A DNA stretch of 64,000 nucleotides from Endozoicomonas arenosclerae (GCF_001562015.1 NZ_LASA01000066.1:1-64000); one strand, 5' to 3'; shown: positions 1-8,680, numbered from the stretch's first letter. Notes: generated by a model not told the origin, from the letters alone. Made by a program: numbers and translations.

Positions 1-171
1 GCCTTTTGATCCTGTGCCTCGATAAGAATTGATCAGTGGAGACAGGTCGAGCTGGTCAACAACATCCACCACAAAGCGAGCCATATGACCTTCTGGAAGA
101 TAATCCTGGATGCTGGCAGGGAAAAGGTCGGGAGTGTTTCGGTCGACCGGTTTGAACTTCCACTTATTCAT
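1..171 (-). CDS. IS1182-family transposase, N-terminal fragment (runs off window edge)
   Basis: The 57 visible codons start at an ATG at 171 and read into the window edge without a stop. The protein starts MNKWKFKPVDRNTPDLFPAS and continues with a YLPEGHMARFVVDVVDQLDL stretch and SYRGTGSKG. This is the typical N-terminal (DUF772/InsH-like) DNA-binding region of IS1182/IS4-group transposases. The DDE catalytic core would lie beyond position 1, so activity cannot be judged. The small plus-strand reading frame over the same bases (85-273) is a shadow. Confidence 0.8.
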   Translation of the reverse strand, partial: MNKWKFKPVDRNTPDLFPASIQDYLPEGHMARFVVDVVDQLDLSPLINSYRGTGSKG

Positions 172-240
172 AGTGCTTTGAGTGTTACTGGTACTGGAAT
201 CAGGATTTTACCTGTTTTGCTGGTTAAGTCCGACAGGCTC
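1..240 (-). mobile_element. IS1182-family insertion sequence, 5' end only
   Basis: The left part of the window holds the start of a transposase gene (171 down to 1) plus its upstream end. The terminal repeat is likely around 225-240, where the minus strand reads GAGCCTGTCGGACTTAA, a form I associate with IS1182-type ends. The element stops a few bases before the stop codon of the neighbouring CoA-transferase gene (247-249). The other end lies outside the window, so length, target duplication and intactness cannot be judged. Confidence 0.6.
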
Positions 241-246
241 CTAGGG

Positions 247-1383
247 TTATTTAATGGCTTTTTGCTCTTTTAGTTTGGCAATGTCGTTTGCAGAGAAGCC
301 TGCTTCTGACAGAATTTCGTCGGTATGCTCTCCGACCCGGGCAGCCGGTCTTTGAATCTCACTGTCGGTTCGGCTGAAGCGTGGTACTGGTCTTGGCTGC
401 ATCACGCCTTCTCGTTCCACAAAGGTTCCACGAGCAACATTGTGTGGGTGACTGTACGCTTCAGACATGGGTAATACGGGCGAGAAACAGGCGTCGGTGC
501 CATCGAGTATTTCACACCATTCATCCCGGGTTTTGGTCTTGAAAACGGCAGTGAAGCGATCTTTCATATCAGGCCACTGTCCCATATCCATCTGATGAGG
601 CAGTTCTTTCTCTTCCAGTCCGATCAGGTTGAGCAGCTCGGCATAAAACTGGGGTTCAAAGGCTCCAACACAAATGTATTTACCGTCTGATGTTTCGTAG
701 GTGTCGTAGAAGTGCGCACCGGAATCCAACATATTGGTTCCGCGTTCTTCTGACCAGAAACCACTTTGCTGTGCACCATAAACGCTGGCCATGAGTGCAG
801 CGGCGCCATCCACCATAGCGGCATCGACCACCTGTCCTTTACCGGAGATTTTAGCTTCGAGAATGGCACAGACCATGCCGAAAGCGAGCATCAAACCGCC
901 GCCGCCAAAATCACCCACAAGATTCAGGGGAACCACAGGCTTTTCACCACGGTTGCCAATGGCGTGGAGAGCTCCAGTGATGGATATGTAGTTAATGTCA
1001 TGACCACTGGCATGAGCGAGAGGGCCATCCTGCCCCCAGCCTGTCATTCTCCCGTAGACAAGGCCGGGATTCAGAGCCATGACCTGCTCCGGACCAATAC
1101 CGAGCTTTTCAACGACACCGGGTCGAAAACCTTCGAACATGGCGTCGCAACTTTCGGCAAGCTTCAGGACGGTTGCAACCCCTTCAGGTGTTTTCAGATC
1201 AACCCCGATACAGCGTTTACCCCGATTCAGGATATCCAGTTTGGGGTTATCTCCGAACATGCCCCCTTTGGGACGTTCAACCCGAATAACGTCGGCACCC
1301 ATATCCGCTAGCATCATGCCGGCAAACGGTCCTGGTCCGATACCGGCAATCTCCAGAACCTTGATGCCTTTTAAAGGACCCAT
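247..1383 (-). CDS. CaiB/BaiF family CoA transferase, alpha-methylacyl-CoA racemase-like
   Basis: A 378-residue protein of normal length for the CaiB/BaiF (family III CoA-transferase) fold. The start MGPLKGIKVLEIAGIGPGPF and ADMGADVIRVERPKG are family hallmarks. Residues matching the acid/base pair of alpha-methylacyl-CoA racemase are visible: His at about 128 in GHDINY and Asp at about 158 in LVGDFGGGG; a Glu in GAFEPQFY fits the third active-site residue. That set favours a racemase (2R/2S-methylacyl-CoA epimerisation in branched-chain acyl-CoA breakdown) over a formyl- or carnitine-CoA transferase. It is cytoplasmic and stands alone; an insertion sequence ends just past its stop codon. The exact substrate is not readable from sequence. 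Confidence 0.85.
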   Translation of the reverse strand: MGPLKGIKVLEIAGIGPGPFAGMMLADMGADVIRVERPKGGMFGDNPKLDILNRGKRCIGVDLKTPEGVATVLKLAESCDAMFEGFRPGVVEKLGIGPEQVMALNPGLVYGRMTGWGQDGPLAHASGHDINYISITGALHAIGNRGEKPVVPLNLVGDFGGGGLMLAFGMVCAILEAKISGKGQVVDAAMVDGAAALMASVYGAQQSGFWSEERGTNMLDSGAHFYDTYETSDGKYICVGAFEPQFYAELLNLIGLEEKELPHQMDMGQWPDMKDRFTAVFKTKTRDEWCEILDGTDACFSPVLPMSEAYSHPHNVARGTFVEREGVMQPRPVPRFSRTDSEIQRPAARVGEHTDEILSEAGFSANDIAKLKEQKAIK

Positions 1384-1611
1384 GGCCTTCCCCTGTTGTT
1401 GTTATGTCAGGGCCCTATTATCCATTAATGTAAGTCGATCGCTTTAGTCTGAATGGCTGATAAAGGCAGATGTCTCGAGCGTTTCTCACCGCATTTATGC
1501 AGCGTATCCAGAAGCAACTGTCTATCCTCGTGACTCAAAGAAGCGTTGCAATTGGCCTGCGAAGAATTTTCTCTGTGCTAACTTAATTTAGTTTTCGTTT
1601 GGAGAGTATGA

Positions 1612-2532
1612 ATGAGGGCTTTTATTCTTTTCTTTACGGGACTGATACTGGTCCAGTTGCAGGCCTGGGCTCAGCCTAAAGTGGTGCTGGTTACCGGAGC
1701 CAGTAAAGGTATCGGAAAAGCGCTGGTGCTTAAACTGGCTGAAAACCCGGATCAATACAAGGTATACGGCACCTGGAATACCACGCTGCCCGATCCGCAA
1801 GACTTTCCTGGCGTCACCATGCTGAAGATGGACCAAACCCGTCATGTGGACATACAGCAGACCATCGGCATTATCAGGAAGAAGGAAAGTCGTCTGGATG
1901 TGCTGGTGAATAATGCCGGTGTAGGGGTGTATGGACCTCTTGAGCTGCTGACAGAAAAACAGATCAGAAAGCAATTTGATGTCAATGTCATCGGTCCCCT
2001 GCTGCTTATGAAAGAAGTACTGCCGGTTATGCGGGAAAACAATTATGGCCGTTTACTGAATGTTTCTTCTTTGGCAGGGGCCGTTGGTATTTCTATGATG
2101 GACGTCTACTCTGGCTCAAAGTTTGCCCTTGAAGGCACTTGTGCGGCGCTGGAAGGCTATTTGGGTGTAATGAAGCAGGCCGATGGAGAGCCCTGGAATC
2201 TGAGCTGTCAGGTGATTGAGCCTGGCTATACCCGAACAGAATTCAAGAAGGGGGCTGAATTCCCGGAAGCAGGACAGATCCCCGACTACTTTGCCAAAAC
2301 CTATCAGTCTTTTGAGAAGAAGCTGGAACAGGGGCTGAGCCACGGACAGGATCCCGTTGAAGTGGCTGAGGTTATTAAAGCAGCTATTGATGACGACAGT
2401 GGCAGTAAGGCATTCCGTATTCAGACCCAGCAGGGAATAGCGCAATACATGAAGGAAAAGTATGGAATAAATCTTGATGCGACAGGCGCTTCCTTAGTGA
2501 TCAGGCCTGTGCCTTCAATGGCTGGGAAGTGA
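1612..2532 (+). CDS. Short-chain dehydrogenase/reductase with N-terminal signal or anchor
   Basis: A 306-residue classical SDR. The cofactor motif TGASKGIG is at residues 28-35, NNAG starts at about residue 100, and the catalytic YSGSK places Tyr at 166 and Lys at 170. The start at 1612 follows GGAGAG at 1601. The first 20 residues (MRAFILFFTGLILVQLQAWA) form a hydrophobic, signal-like segment before the Rossmann domain. This is unusual, because SDR enzymes need NAD(P), which is cytoplasmic; the segment may instead be an inner-membrane anchor. The substrate is unknown. The next gene is also predicted to be exported and follows after 71 bp on the same strand, so the two may be co-transcribed. 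Confidence 0.8.
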   Translation: MRAFILFFTGLILVQLQAWAQPKVVLVTGASKGIGKALVLKLAENPDQYKVYGTWNTTLPDPQDFPGVTMLKMDQTRHVDIQQTIGIIRKKESRLDVLVNNAGVGVYGPLELLTEKQIRKQFDVNVIGPLLLMKEVLPVMRENNYGRLLNVSSLAGAVGISMMDVYSGSKFALEGTCAALEGYLGVMKQADGEPWNLSCQVIEPGYTRTEFKKGAEFPEAGQIPDYFAKTYQSFEKKLEQGLSHGQDPVEVAEVIKAAIDDDSGSKAFRIQTQQGIAQYMKEKYGINLDATGASLVIRPVPSMAGK

Positions 2533-2603
2533 CGATAGAATCCAGTAAGAGCTACAACAAAGACTATGCTGTTTGACGGTATTCATACGACAGGATAGCT
2601 CTG

Positions 2604-3707
2604 ATGAAGCGTTTTCTGATCTTGCTTTTGTTGATCTGCCCATGGGTACAGGGCTCGGAAATTGACAGTTTTACAGCCCGTACCCAGCTGATTGCCAGTC
2701 AGCACCCGCAAAATCTTGAATTTATCAATCAATATGTCAACAGACTGATTCAGGAAGCCGCTCAGGAAACCATGGGCTGCGACCGAGAGGCCTTCTACGA
2801 TAACATGCTGGCCAAATTAGGGGGCATGACCAAAGATGCTTTCAATAAGGAAGCAGAAAATAACCACAGCCTTGTAAAAGTCAAGCCGCCTTTTGATCAG
2901 AGTATCTACAGCGATGTCAGGGAGCCTGACAGCCTGTGGTTCCCTATTCGAATGCCTGGTGTCTATAACCCTGCACTGGGTGTAGATGGTCTGGTAATAG
3001 GCACCGATAAAGTTTCCCACTTTCTGGGAACAGGCTACGTCTATTTCTATTTTGTTCGCAGTCATCGCCATCCAACGCTCAGGGCGCTGCTGGATTTTGG
3101 CATATTTACTGAAGCAACGTTTTATGGACTTTCTACAACAGGAGTCTTTTCCCGGGGAGACCTGGCGGCCAACTATGAAGGATTTTTATTCTGGCAGGAT
3201 CTGTTGGGAGAGCGTTATTTTGATGAGATCAGAACTACAAAAACCTATGTGGTTTGTGCCAATGATCACTATGAACTGAATCAAAAGGTGTCTTTTGATG
3301 TCAGCACCTACATGTCACCTGCCTGGGATGAGAGCGTAAACTGCAGTTCCTACTCTGCCCGGCGCATGGCCCAGTCAGTGAATGGGAAAATAAAGGCCGC
3401 ACAGGGTGGCTATGACTGTCCTCTGGAAATTCAGCGATGCCGAACTATTGTTGAGCGCTATCAACATCAACCATTGGTTCTGAACTATTTGTTAGCACCC
3501 GAATGCCGGTTCTCTGAGAAAGTCGACTTTGAGAAGTTGGGAGTGAAAGGGGATCCCTTCAAACTGAAGGCTGTGGAAAACTTTTCCACGCATCCTCATT
3601 CTTTGAAAAAACTGCTGTTTTCTTTGGAAGAACAGATTTCGCTGGAATTGAAGGATCTATACAAGAAGATGGTGCGTTCTTTTCGGGCTCAGCGGGATGA
3701 ACTCTGA
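2604..3707 (+). CDS. Exported protein of unknown function with DKxxHF motif
   Basis: A 367-residue protein with a clear Sec signal peptide (MKRFLILLLLICPWVQGSE). I do not recognise the whole protein. In the middle, GTDKVSHFLGTGYVYF (Asp at about 135) carries the DKxxHF pattern seen in YfiM/DUF2279 and VanZ-like proteins, followed by TTGVFSRGDLAANYEG. Several cysteines (CDRE, VVCAND, NCSSY, YDCPLEIQRC) suggest disulfides in the periplasm. It follows the SDR gene by 71 bp and is convergent with the pst operon, with a hairpin between them. Function is not assigned. Confidence 0.65.
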   Translation: MKRFLILLLLICPWVQGSEIDSFTARTQLIASQHPQNLEFINQYVNRLIQEAAQETMGCDREAFYDNMLAKLGGMTKDAFNKEAENNHSLVKVKPPFDQSIYSDVREPDSLWFPIRMPGVYNPALGVDGLVIGTDKVSHFLGTGYVYFYFVRSHRHPTLRALLDFGIFTEATFYGLSTTGVFSRGDLAANYEGFLFWQDLLGERYFDEIRTTKTYVVCANDHYELNQKVSFDVSTYMSPAWDESVNCSSYSARRMAQSVNGKIKAAQGGYDCPLEIQRCRTIVERYQHQPLVLNYLLAPECRFSEKVDFEKLGVKGDPFKLKAVENFSTHPHSLKKLLFSLEEQISLELKDLYKKMVRSFRAQRDEL

Positions 3708-3730
3708 GAGAGATCACTTCAAGGAGAAAT

Positions 3731-3751
3731 AGTGGAGCTCAAGGCTCCACT
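3731..3751. terminator. Hairpin between convergent genes (end of pst operon)
   Basis: An 8-bp perfect stem AGTGGAGC / GCTCCACT with a 5-nt loop lies between the plus-strand gene ending at 3707 and pstB ending at 3766 on the minus strand. The minus-strand transcript has a short U-rich stretch after it, so it fits best as the pst operon terminator and may act in both directions. Confidence 0.55.
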
Positions 3752-3765
3752 GTTGAGAGTGGTAG

Positions 3766-4611
3766 TTAACCGAAATCACCGGCAATGTAGTCACGGGTCT
3801 TCTGGTTAGCAGCATCCTTGAAGATCTTGCTGGTTTCATCAAATTCAACCAGCTCACCCAGGTACATAAAGCCGGTATAGTCAGAGATACGCATGGCCTG
3901 CTGCATGTTGTGGGTTACGATTACGATGGTGTATTTCTCACGGAGCTCAGTAATCAGTTCTTCAATAGCGCTGGTGGCCAGAGGGTCAAGAGCCGAAGTC
4001 GGTTCGTCCATCAGAATCACTTCTGGCTGCAGGGCTATAGTGCGGGCAATACACAAACGCTGCTGCTGACCACCGGACAGGCTGCTGGCATCAGCATGCA
4101 GCTTGTCTTTGACTTCTTTCCAAAGGTGAGCTCGTTTCAGTGCTTTCTTGGCACGGATAGCCATTTCCGGCTTGCTCATGCCTCCCCTCATTTTCAGTCC
4201 AAAGGTGATGTTATCATAAATGGACATAGGGAACGGGGTTGGCTTCTGGAAAACCATGCCGACTTTTGAGCGAAGGTCGTTCAGATCCACACCACGCTGC
4301 AGGATGTTTTCATTATCCAGCAGAATCTCGCCTTCAGCACCCTGGTTTCCGTACAGATCAAAGATACGGTTCATGGTACGCAACAGTGTGGATTTACCAC
4401 AGCCGGATGGACCAATCAGAGCCGTAACCTTGTTGTTGTAGATCGGCATGTTGATCTCTTTCAACGCAGGCTCGGAACCCTTGTTGTAATAGAAACTGAG
4501 ATCTTTGACTTCCATTCTCGGGTGCAGAATATCTTCTGCCAGAGTGGAATCTGTATTGAGGTCAGTCAGGCTTTCTGTAGCCGCAGGAGCAGTAGCAATG
4601 TTCATGTTCAT
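3766..4611 (-). CDS. pstB: Phosphate ABC transporter ATP-binding protein PstB
   Basis: The ATPase of the high-affinity phosphate importer, acting at the inner face of the inner membrane. Walker A (GPSGCGKST), ABC signature (LSGGQQQR), Walker B with D-loop ([13 protein letters not shown]) and the H-loop region ([10 protein letters not shown]) are intact. I chose the ATG at 4611 because it overlaps the pstA stop as ATGA, the usual translational coupling, with AAGGCAG upstream. An in-frame ATG at 4638 would add nine residues. At 281 residues it is slightly longer than E. coli PstB. No phoU follows within the operon; the next feature is a terminator-like hairpin. Confidence 0.95.
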   Translation of the reverse strand: MNMNIATAPAATESLTDLNTDSTLAEDILHPRMEVKDLSFYYNKGSEPALKEINMPIYNNKVTALIGPSGCGKSTLLRTMNRIFDLYGNQGAEGEILLDNENILQRGVDLNDLRSKVGMVFQKPTPFPMSIYDNITFGLKMRGGMSKPEMAIRAKKALKRAHLWKEVKDKLHADASSLSGGQQQRLCIARTIALQPEVILMDEPTSALDPLATSAIEELITELREKYTIVIVTHNMQQAMRISDYTGFMYLGELVEFDETSKIFKDAANQKTRDYIAGDFG

Positions 4612-5450
4612 TTGGCTGCCTTTCGAGCTTTGATCCAACGCGGTAAAACGGTGGCCAGAATATTGATAATCAGGATAAATACGGTAATCAGTAACGCGCC
4701 AGCCCAGGCCAGTTCATTCCAGGATTCATAAGGGCTCATGGCGTACTGATAAATAGTCACCGGCAGGTTAGCCATCGGCTTGTCCAGATCGGTGCTCATA
4801 AAGTTACTGTTCAGGGCGGTAAACAACAATGGTGCTGTTTCACCGGTGATACGGGCAACAGACAACAGAATACCCGTAATAATACCGGGGCCTGCTGCTC
4901 TATAGCACAACTGGGTAATCACTCTCCAGCGTGGAGCACCCAGACCACTGCCTGCTTCTTTCAGTGTGGTAGGTACAAGGCGCAGCATTTCTTCAGTGGT
5001 GCTGACAATAATGGGCAGTGCCAGAATAGCCAGTGCTGTAGCGCCTGCCCAGCCTGAGAAAGATCCAGTGGTAACCACTACCACCTTGTAGACAAACAGA
5101 CCTACCAGAATGGAAGGTGCACTCATCAGCATGCCGTTTAGAAAGCGCAACATTTCCGCAATCTTTGAGCTTTTGTCAGATTCAGACAACCAGGTTCCAG
5201 CCAGTACACCCAGAGGTGCGGCAATCAGGATACCCAGTCCGGTCAGAATCAAGCTGCCTATAATGGCGTTTTTCAAACCACCAGGGCTACCCGGTCCAGG
5301 CGTCAGTTCGGTGAAAATATGCAGCCCCATGCCGGAAATACCTTTTCCAACCAGGCTGTAAAGTACGCTGGCCAGGACCACCAGGCCAAACAGTGCACAG
5401 AAAATGCAAAAGCCGATAAAGGCGTAGTTCTTGAGTTTCCTGACTGGCAT
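4608..5450 (-). CDS. pstA: Phosphate ABC transporter permease PstA
   Basis: A 280-residue inner-membrane permease with about six hydrophobic segments, first at residues 10-32. The EAA-type cytoplasmic loop that docks on PstB is visible ([18 protein letters not shown]), as is the conserved [21 protein letters not shown] segment near the middle. It pairs with PstC to form the channel for phosphate. Its ATG overlaps the pstC stop by one base (TAATG), and its own stop overlaps the pstB start by four bases, so the three are translated as a coupled unit. Confidence 0.95.
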   Translation of the reverse strand: MPVRKLKNYAFIGFCIFCALFGLVVLASVLYSLVGKGISGMGLHIFTELTPGPGSPGGLKNAIIGSLILTGLGILIAAPLGVLAGTWLSESDKSSKIAEMLRFLNGMLMSAPSILVGLFVYKVVVVTTGSFSGWAGATALAILALPIIVSTTEEMLRLVPTTLKEAGSGLGAPRWRVITQLCYRAAGPGIITGILLSVARITGETAPLLFTALNSNFMSTDLDKPMANLPVTIYQYAMSPYESWNELAWAGALLITVFILIINILATVLPRWIKARKAAK

Positions 5451-6376
5451 TATCGCGTCCTCAACAGCAGACGGGCCGCACCCATCACAATAAATGTCAG
5501 TACAAACAGTACGAGACCCAGGCTGATCAGAGCCGAGATGTGCATCTCATTGGTGGCTTCGTTGAACTGCTGGGCAATCGTGGAAGAAATAGAGCTCGCA
5601 GGCATAAACAGTGAGGTCTCTATACGGTTGGCGCCGCCTATAACAAAGGCTACCGCCATGGTCTCACCCAGGGCACGACCCAGGCCGAGAATTCCGGCAC
5701 CCACCGCAGCATTCTTGATACTTGGCAGCAGTACACGGGTAATCACTTCATAAGGTGTAGCTCCAACACCGTAAGCAGCTTCCCTGACCACATTAGGAAT
5801 AGTCTTCAGGGCGTCACGAGTCAGGGCGGTAATGATGGGCAGAATCATAAACGACAGAATGATGCCGGCCGTCAGCAGACCAATGCCGATGGGGGGGCCA
5901 TCAAACCAGTGACCAATCAGAGGCAGGCCCACGAGATTTTCCAGAGCCCAGAACTGGAAACCTTCTGAGAACCACGGGGCAAAGACAAAAAGACCCCACA
6001 TACCGTAAATAATACTTGGAACAGCGGCCAACAGTTCAATGGCCATGCTGATGGGCTTGCTGATCCAGCTGGGAGCCAGCTCAGCCAGGAAAATGGCAGT
6101 GCCCAGACCCACTGGAATAGCAATAACAATAGCGATAAGAGAGGATACCAGGGTGCCGTAAATGGCCGCAGCTGCACCGAAGTCGCTGTTTACAGGATCC
6201 CAGACATTACGAAAAACAAAACCGGGTCCAAACTCGGCGAGGGCTTGCCAGCCTCCGTCGATCAGGGAAAGGATAATCCCGATCAACACCAGAAAGATCA
6301 GTATGGCGCTGGTGAGGCTCAGTCTGTGAAAGATTGAATCACCATTGATGGCGCGGGGCGTCGTAGTCGAAAGCAT
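5450..6376 (-). CDS. pstC: Phosphate ABC transporter permease PstC
   Basis: A 308-residue permease with an N-terminal membrane segment at about residues 18-40 and the binding-protein-dependent transport domain after it. The coupling loop reads VVREAAYGVGATPYEVITRV, followed by GLGRALGETMAVAFVIGGA, both typical of PstC. It is the partner of PstA in the phosphate channel. The gene sits 129 bp downstream of pstS, separated by a strong hairpin, and is coupled to pstA through a TAATG junction. Length is normal for the family. Confidence 0.95.
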   Translation of the reverse strand: MLSTTTPRAINGDSIFHRLSLTSAILIFLVLIGIILSLIDGGWQALAEFGPGFVFRNVWDPVNSDFGAAAAIYGTLVSSLIAIVIAIPVGLGTAIFLAELAPSWISKPISMAIELLAAVPSIIYGMWGLFVFAPWFSEGFQFWALENLVGLPLIGHWFDGPPIGIGLLTAGIILSFMILPIITALTRDALKTIPNVVREAAYGVGATPYEVITRVLLPSIKNAAVGAGILGLGRALGETMAVAFVIGGANRIETSLFMPASSISSTIAQQFNEATNEMHISALISLGLVLFVLTFIVMGAARLLLRTR

Positions 6377-6470
6377 AAGCAGCAGTACGACAGCTGACCA
6401 GCGCTATGCTGATCAACTGTCGTTCGTTTCCTAGTTCAGAAAGCTTTGGGTACTTGGACTCTTGATTATT

Positions 6471-6495
6471 GAAATGCTGCCAGAGGCAGCATTTC
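6471..6495 (-). other. Intercistronic hairpin between pstS and pstC
   Basis: A perfect 11-bp inverted repeat GAAATGCTGCC / GGCAGCATTTC with a 3-nt loop starts ten bases beyond the pstS stop codon. In the minus-strand transcript it is followed by AAUAAU, not a full U-run. It probably acts as an attenuator or 3'-end stabiliser that lets the abundant binding protein be made in excess over the membrane subunits, as described for other periplasmic ABC operons. This role is inferred. Confidence 0.7.
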
Positions 6496-6505
6496 AGGCT
6501 TAGGG

Positions 6506-7555
6506 CTATTTGATAATGGTCTTGCCATCAGTGGTCAGGTCTTCTTTCCAGACGTTCTCAACCATTTCAACTACAGCCTCAGGCATTGGGATGTAGTCCA
6601 GGCCTACTGCGTAGTCGCCGCCTTTCTCATAGCTCCACTCAAAGAACTTGATGATCTGCTTTGCTTTTTCAGCGTTAGCCTGATCCTTGTGCATCAGGAT
6701 GAAAGTAGCGGCAGTCATAGGCCAGGAGTCAGCACCAGGCTGGTTGTTCAGCAGCAGACGGAAGCCAGGAGCATTTGCCCAGTCAGCGTTGGCAGCAGCG
6801 GCCTGGAAGGTGTCCATATTAGGCTGCAGGAACTTGCCTTCAGCACTGGCCAGCTGGGTGTAAGTCAGGCTGTTTTGCTTGGCAAAAGCGTACTCAACAT
6901 AGCCGATTGCACCACGGGTACGACGAACAAAGTTAGCGACACCGGCGTTACCGTTACCACCAATAGTGGTAGCTTTCTTTGGCCAGGTAATGTCGGTGTT
7001 CTTGCCAATGTTTTCTTTCCACTCCGGGCTCACACGGCTCAGGTAGTCAGTGAAGTTGTAAGTGGTGCCGGAACCGTCAGAGCGGTGTACGACATAGATA
7101 GCCTGATTAGGAATCGTGACGCCCGGGTTAAGGTCAGTAATACGTTTGTCGTTCCACTTCTTGATGTTACCCAGGTAGATATCTGCCAGTACTTCACCGG
7201 TCAGCTTCAGTGCACCGGGCTCAATGCCTGGAACGTTGATAACAGGAACGATAGCGCCCATCACCATTGGGAACTGGATCATGTCTTCTTTATCCAGCTT
7301 CTTGGCGTCCAGAGGGGCATCGCTGGCGCCGAAATCAACAGTCTTGGCTGTGATCTGACGGATACCACCGCCGGAACCGATGGCCTGGTAGTTGATACGA
7401 ACACCGGTTTCTTTCTGGTATTCCTCAGCCCAGTTGGCATAGATAGGGTGTGGGAAACTGGCCCCGGCACCGTTGATGGTTTCAGTCTTGGCAGATGCAG
7501 AGAAGGACGCAGCAGCCAGTAGAGATGACATCAGAACAGACTTCAGTAACTTCAC
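6506..7555 (-). CDS. pstS: Periplasmic phosphate-binding protein PstS
   Basis: A 349-residue exported binding protein that captures inorganic phosphate for PstCAB. The signal peptide is about residues 1-22 (MKLLKSVLMSSLLAAASFSA), followed by the family motif INGAGASFPHPIYANWAEEY. The phosphate-contact segments YVVHRSDGSGTTYNFTDYLS and GGNGNAGVANFVRRTRGAIG are present. Translation starts at a GTG (7553-7555) preceded by GGAGAG. It is the first gene of the pst operon; a Pho box and a matching -10 lie about 130-165 bp upstream, so induction by PhoB under phosphate limitation is expected. Confidence 0.96.
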   Translation of the reverse strand: MKLLKSVLMSSLLAAASFSASAKTETINGAGASFPHPIYANWAEEYQKETGVRINYQAIGSGGGIRQITAKTVDFGASDAPLDAKKLDKEDMIQFPMVMGAIVPVINVPGIEPGALKLTGEVLADIYLGNIKKWNDKRITDLNPGVTIPNQAIYVVHRSDGSGTTYNFTDYLSRVSPEWKENIGKNTDITWPKKATTIGGNGNAGVANFVRRTRGAIGYVEYAFAKQNSLTYTQLASAEGKFLQPNMDTFQAAAANADWANAPGFRLLLNNQPGADSWPMTAATFILMHKDQANAEKAKQIIKFFEWSYEKGGDYAVGLDYIPMPEAVVEMVENVWKEDLTTDGKTIIK

Positions 7556-7684
7556 TTGTTCTCTCCCCGAAAACTCGCTTGGAGTGTGTAGTTGTGTTCA
7601 CTGAGAAAAATATTTTGCCGCGCCGTTATCTGATTATGGGTTGTGCAAAACACTTTTCTGTTGTTGGTAAATTTGATGGTTGCG

Positions 7685-7718
7685 AGAATAGGGGGATAAT
7701 ATTTCAGTAGTGTTACAG
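7685..7718 (-). promoter_or_regulatory. Pho box and -10 element for pstSCAB
   Basis: On the minus strand, CTGTAAC-ACTA-CTGAAAT (7718 to 7701) fits the 7-4-7 direct-repeat layout of a PhoB site. It is followed by exactly 10 bp and TATTCT (7690 to 7685) as the -10. In PhoB-activated promoters the Pho box replaces the -35, and this spacing fits. The predicted transcript start lies near 7678, giving a leader of roughly 120 nt before the pstS GTG. Confidence 0.65.
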
Positions 7719-7760
7719 CTTTGTTGGTGTTTTATGATAATATCGACTTCGTTGATCCGA

Positions 7761-8549
7761 CTACTTGTGAGCCGGGGCCTCCAGGCTCATTAGCCTGGAT
7801 TTTTTAGTTGCGCTGGTGACGGTTTTTTCAATAATGGCGATCAAAGCCAGCATGATTGCCGAAAGTCTGGATGCGTCACGATCCGACAAAATAACACTTT
7901 TTCCATCCAGTTTTATCTCTTCCAGTGAGTGCATCAAAATTCGGGCACTGTTGGAAACATCCTGATAGCCGAATGATTCTCCAGAGCCCTGCAGATTGCC
8001 AATTTTGATCATGAAGGCTTTCAGGTCATCGGAGTTAAGCGTCTGGCTGTCGATAGCAACCAGCTGATGCTGAATGCTCTTGATCGACTGATTGAGGTTC
8101 TTCAGGTATTTCTGACGAAGCTTCTCCAAGCCATCACTGTAGGCTTCTGCACTTTTCTGGTGATAGTCATTCCAGATGTCATTGATCTGTCGTGGCAGCT
8201 CAACGGGGTCAAAGGGTTTGGAAATAACGCCGGCAGCACCCAGCTCAAGATATTCTTCTATCTCTTCTTCCTGATTTTTGGCTGTGAGGAATATGACGGG
8301 TACCGTCTGGTAATGCTGAATCTGTTGTAACTCCTGGAAGACATTGGGGCCACTGATGCCTGGCATGATCACATCCAGTAAAACCAGTTGGGGTTTGAGT
8401 GTCTTACACTTCTCCAGGGCGTCCTTGCCATTGACGCATGTGTCGACATGATAGTTGCCCAATGAATTCAGAGCGATCTTGACGAGTTCACGAATGTCGC
8501 TGTCATCTTCTACGTAAAGAACATTCTTCAGGACGGGCTTGTTCATCAT
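7761..8549 (-). CDS. Response regulator: receiver plus degenerate HPt-like domain
   Basis: A 262-residue protein. Residues 1-125 form a CheY-like receiver: acidic pair in YVEDDSD, phospho-acceptor Asp in LVLLDVIMPGISG, Thr in FLTAKN and Lys in GVISKPFDPVELP. Residues 130-262 are helical, with no DNA-binding motif. The stretch KIGNLQGSGESFGYQDVSNS resembles the histidine-phosphotransfer pattern (AHxLKGSAxxFG), but the His position is Gly (about residue 184), so this would be a phosphate-blind HPt fold. It is divergent from a second receiver gene with the same KPFDPV signature (8681), suggesting duplication. It sits upstream of pstS but is not PhoB. The output is unknown. Confidence 0.75.
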   Translation of the reverse strand: MMNKPVLKNVLYVEDDSDIRELVKIALNSLGNYHVDTCVNGKDALEKCKTLKPQLVLLDVIMPGISGPNVFQELQQIQHYQTVPVIFLTAKNQEEEIEEYLELGAAGVISKPFDPVELPRQINDIWNDYHQKSAEAYSDGLEKLRQKYLKNLNQSIKSIQHQLVAIDSQTLNSDDLKAFMIKIGNLQGSGESFGYQDVSNSARILMHSLEEIKLDGKSVILSDRDASRLSAIMLALIAIIEKTVTSATKKSRLMSLEAPAHK

Positions 8550-8680
8550 TTTAAGGGTCAGGAGTAATGATAAAAGGCTATCGGCTCAGGTGTTTAAAGC
8601 TTTATGGATGAATCAAGAGCATAAGACTGAAGCCGATAAACTCCTGAATATTGTCTTAACATCTGAGTCAGGGGTCAGGG

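Noticed and set aside
766-1311. 181-codon plus-strand frame opposite the CoA-transferase gene
   Set aside because: Shadow of a well-supported gene; no homology by eye and no promoter or ribosome-binding site.
3708-3765. phoU after pstB
   Set aside because: Only a short gap and a terminator-like hairpin follow pstB, then a convergent unrelated gene; phoU must be elsewhere if present.
6689-7522. 277-codon plus-strand frame inside pstS
   Set aside because: It lies antisense to a clear pstS gene, has no ribosome-binding site and shows no domain; long antisense frames are common opposite GC-balanced coding DNA.
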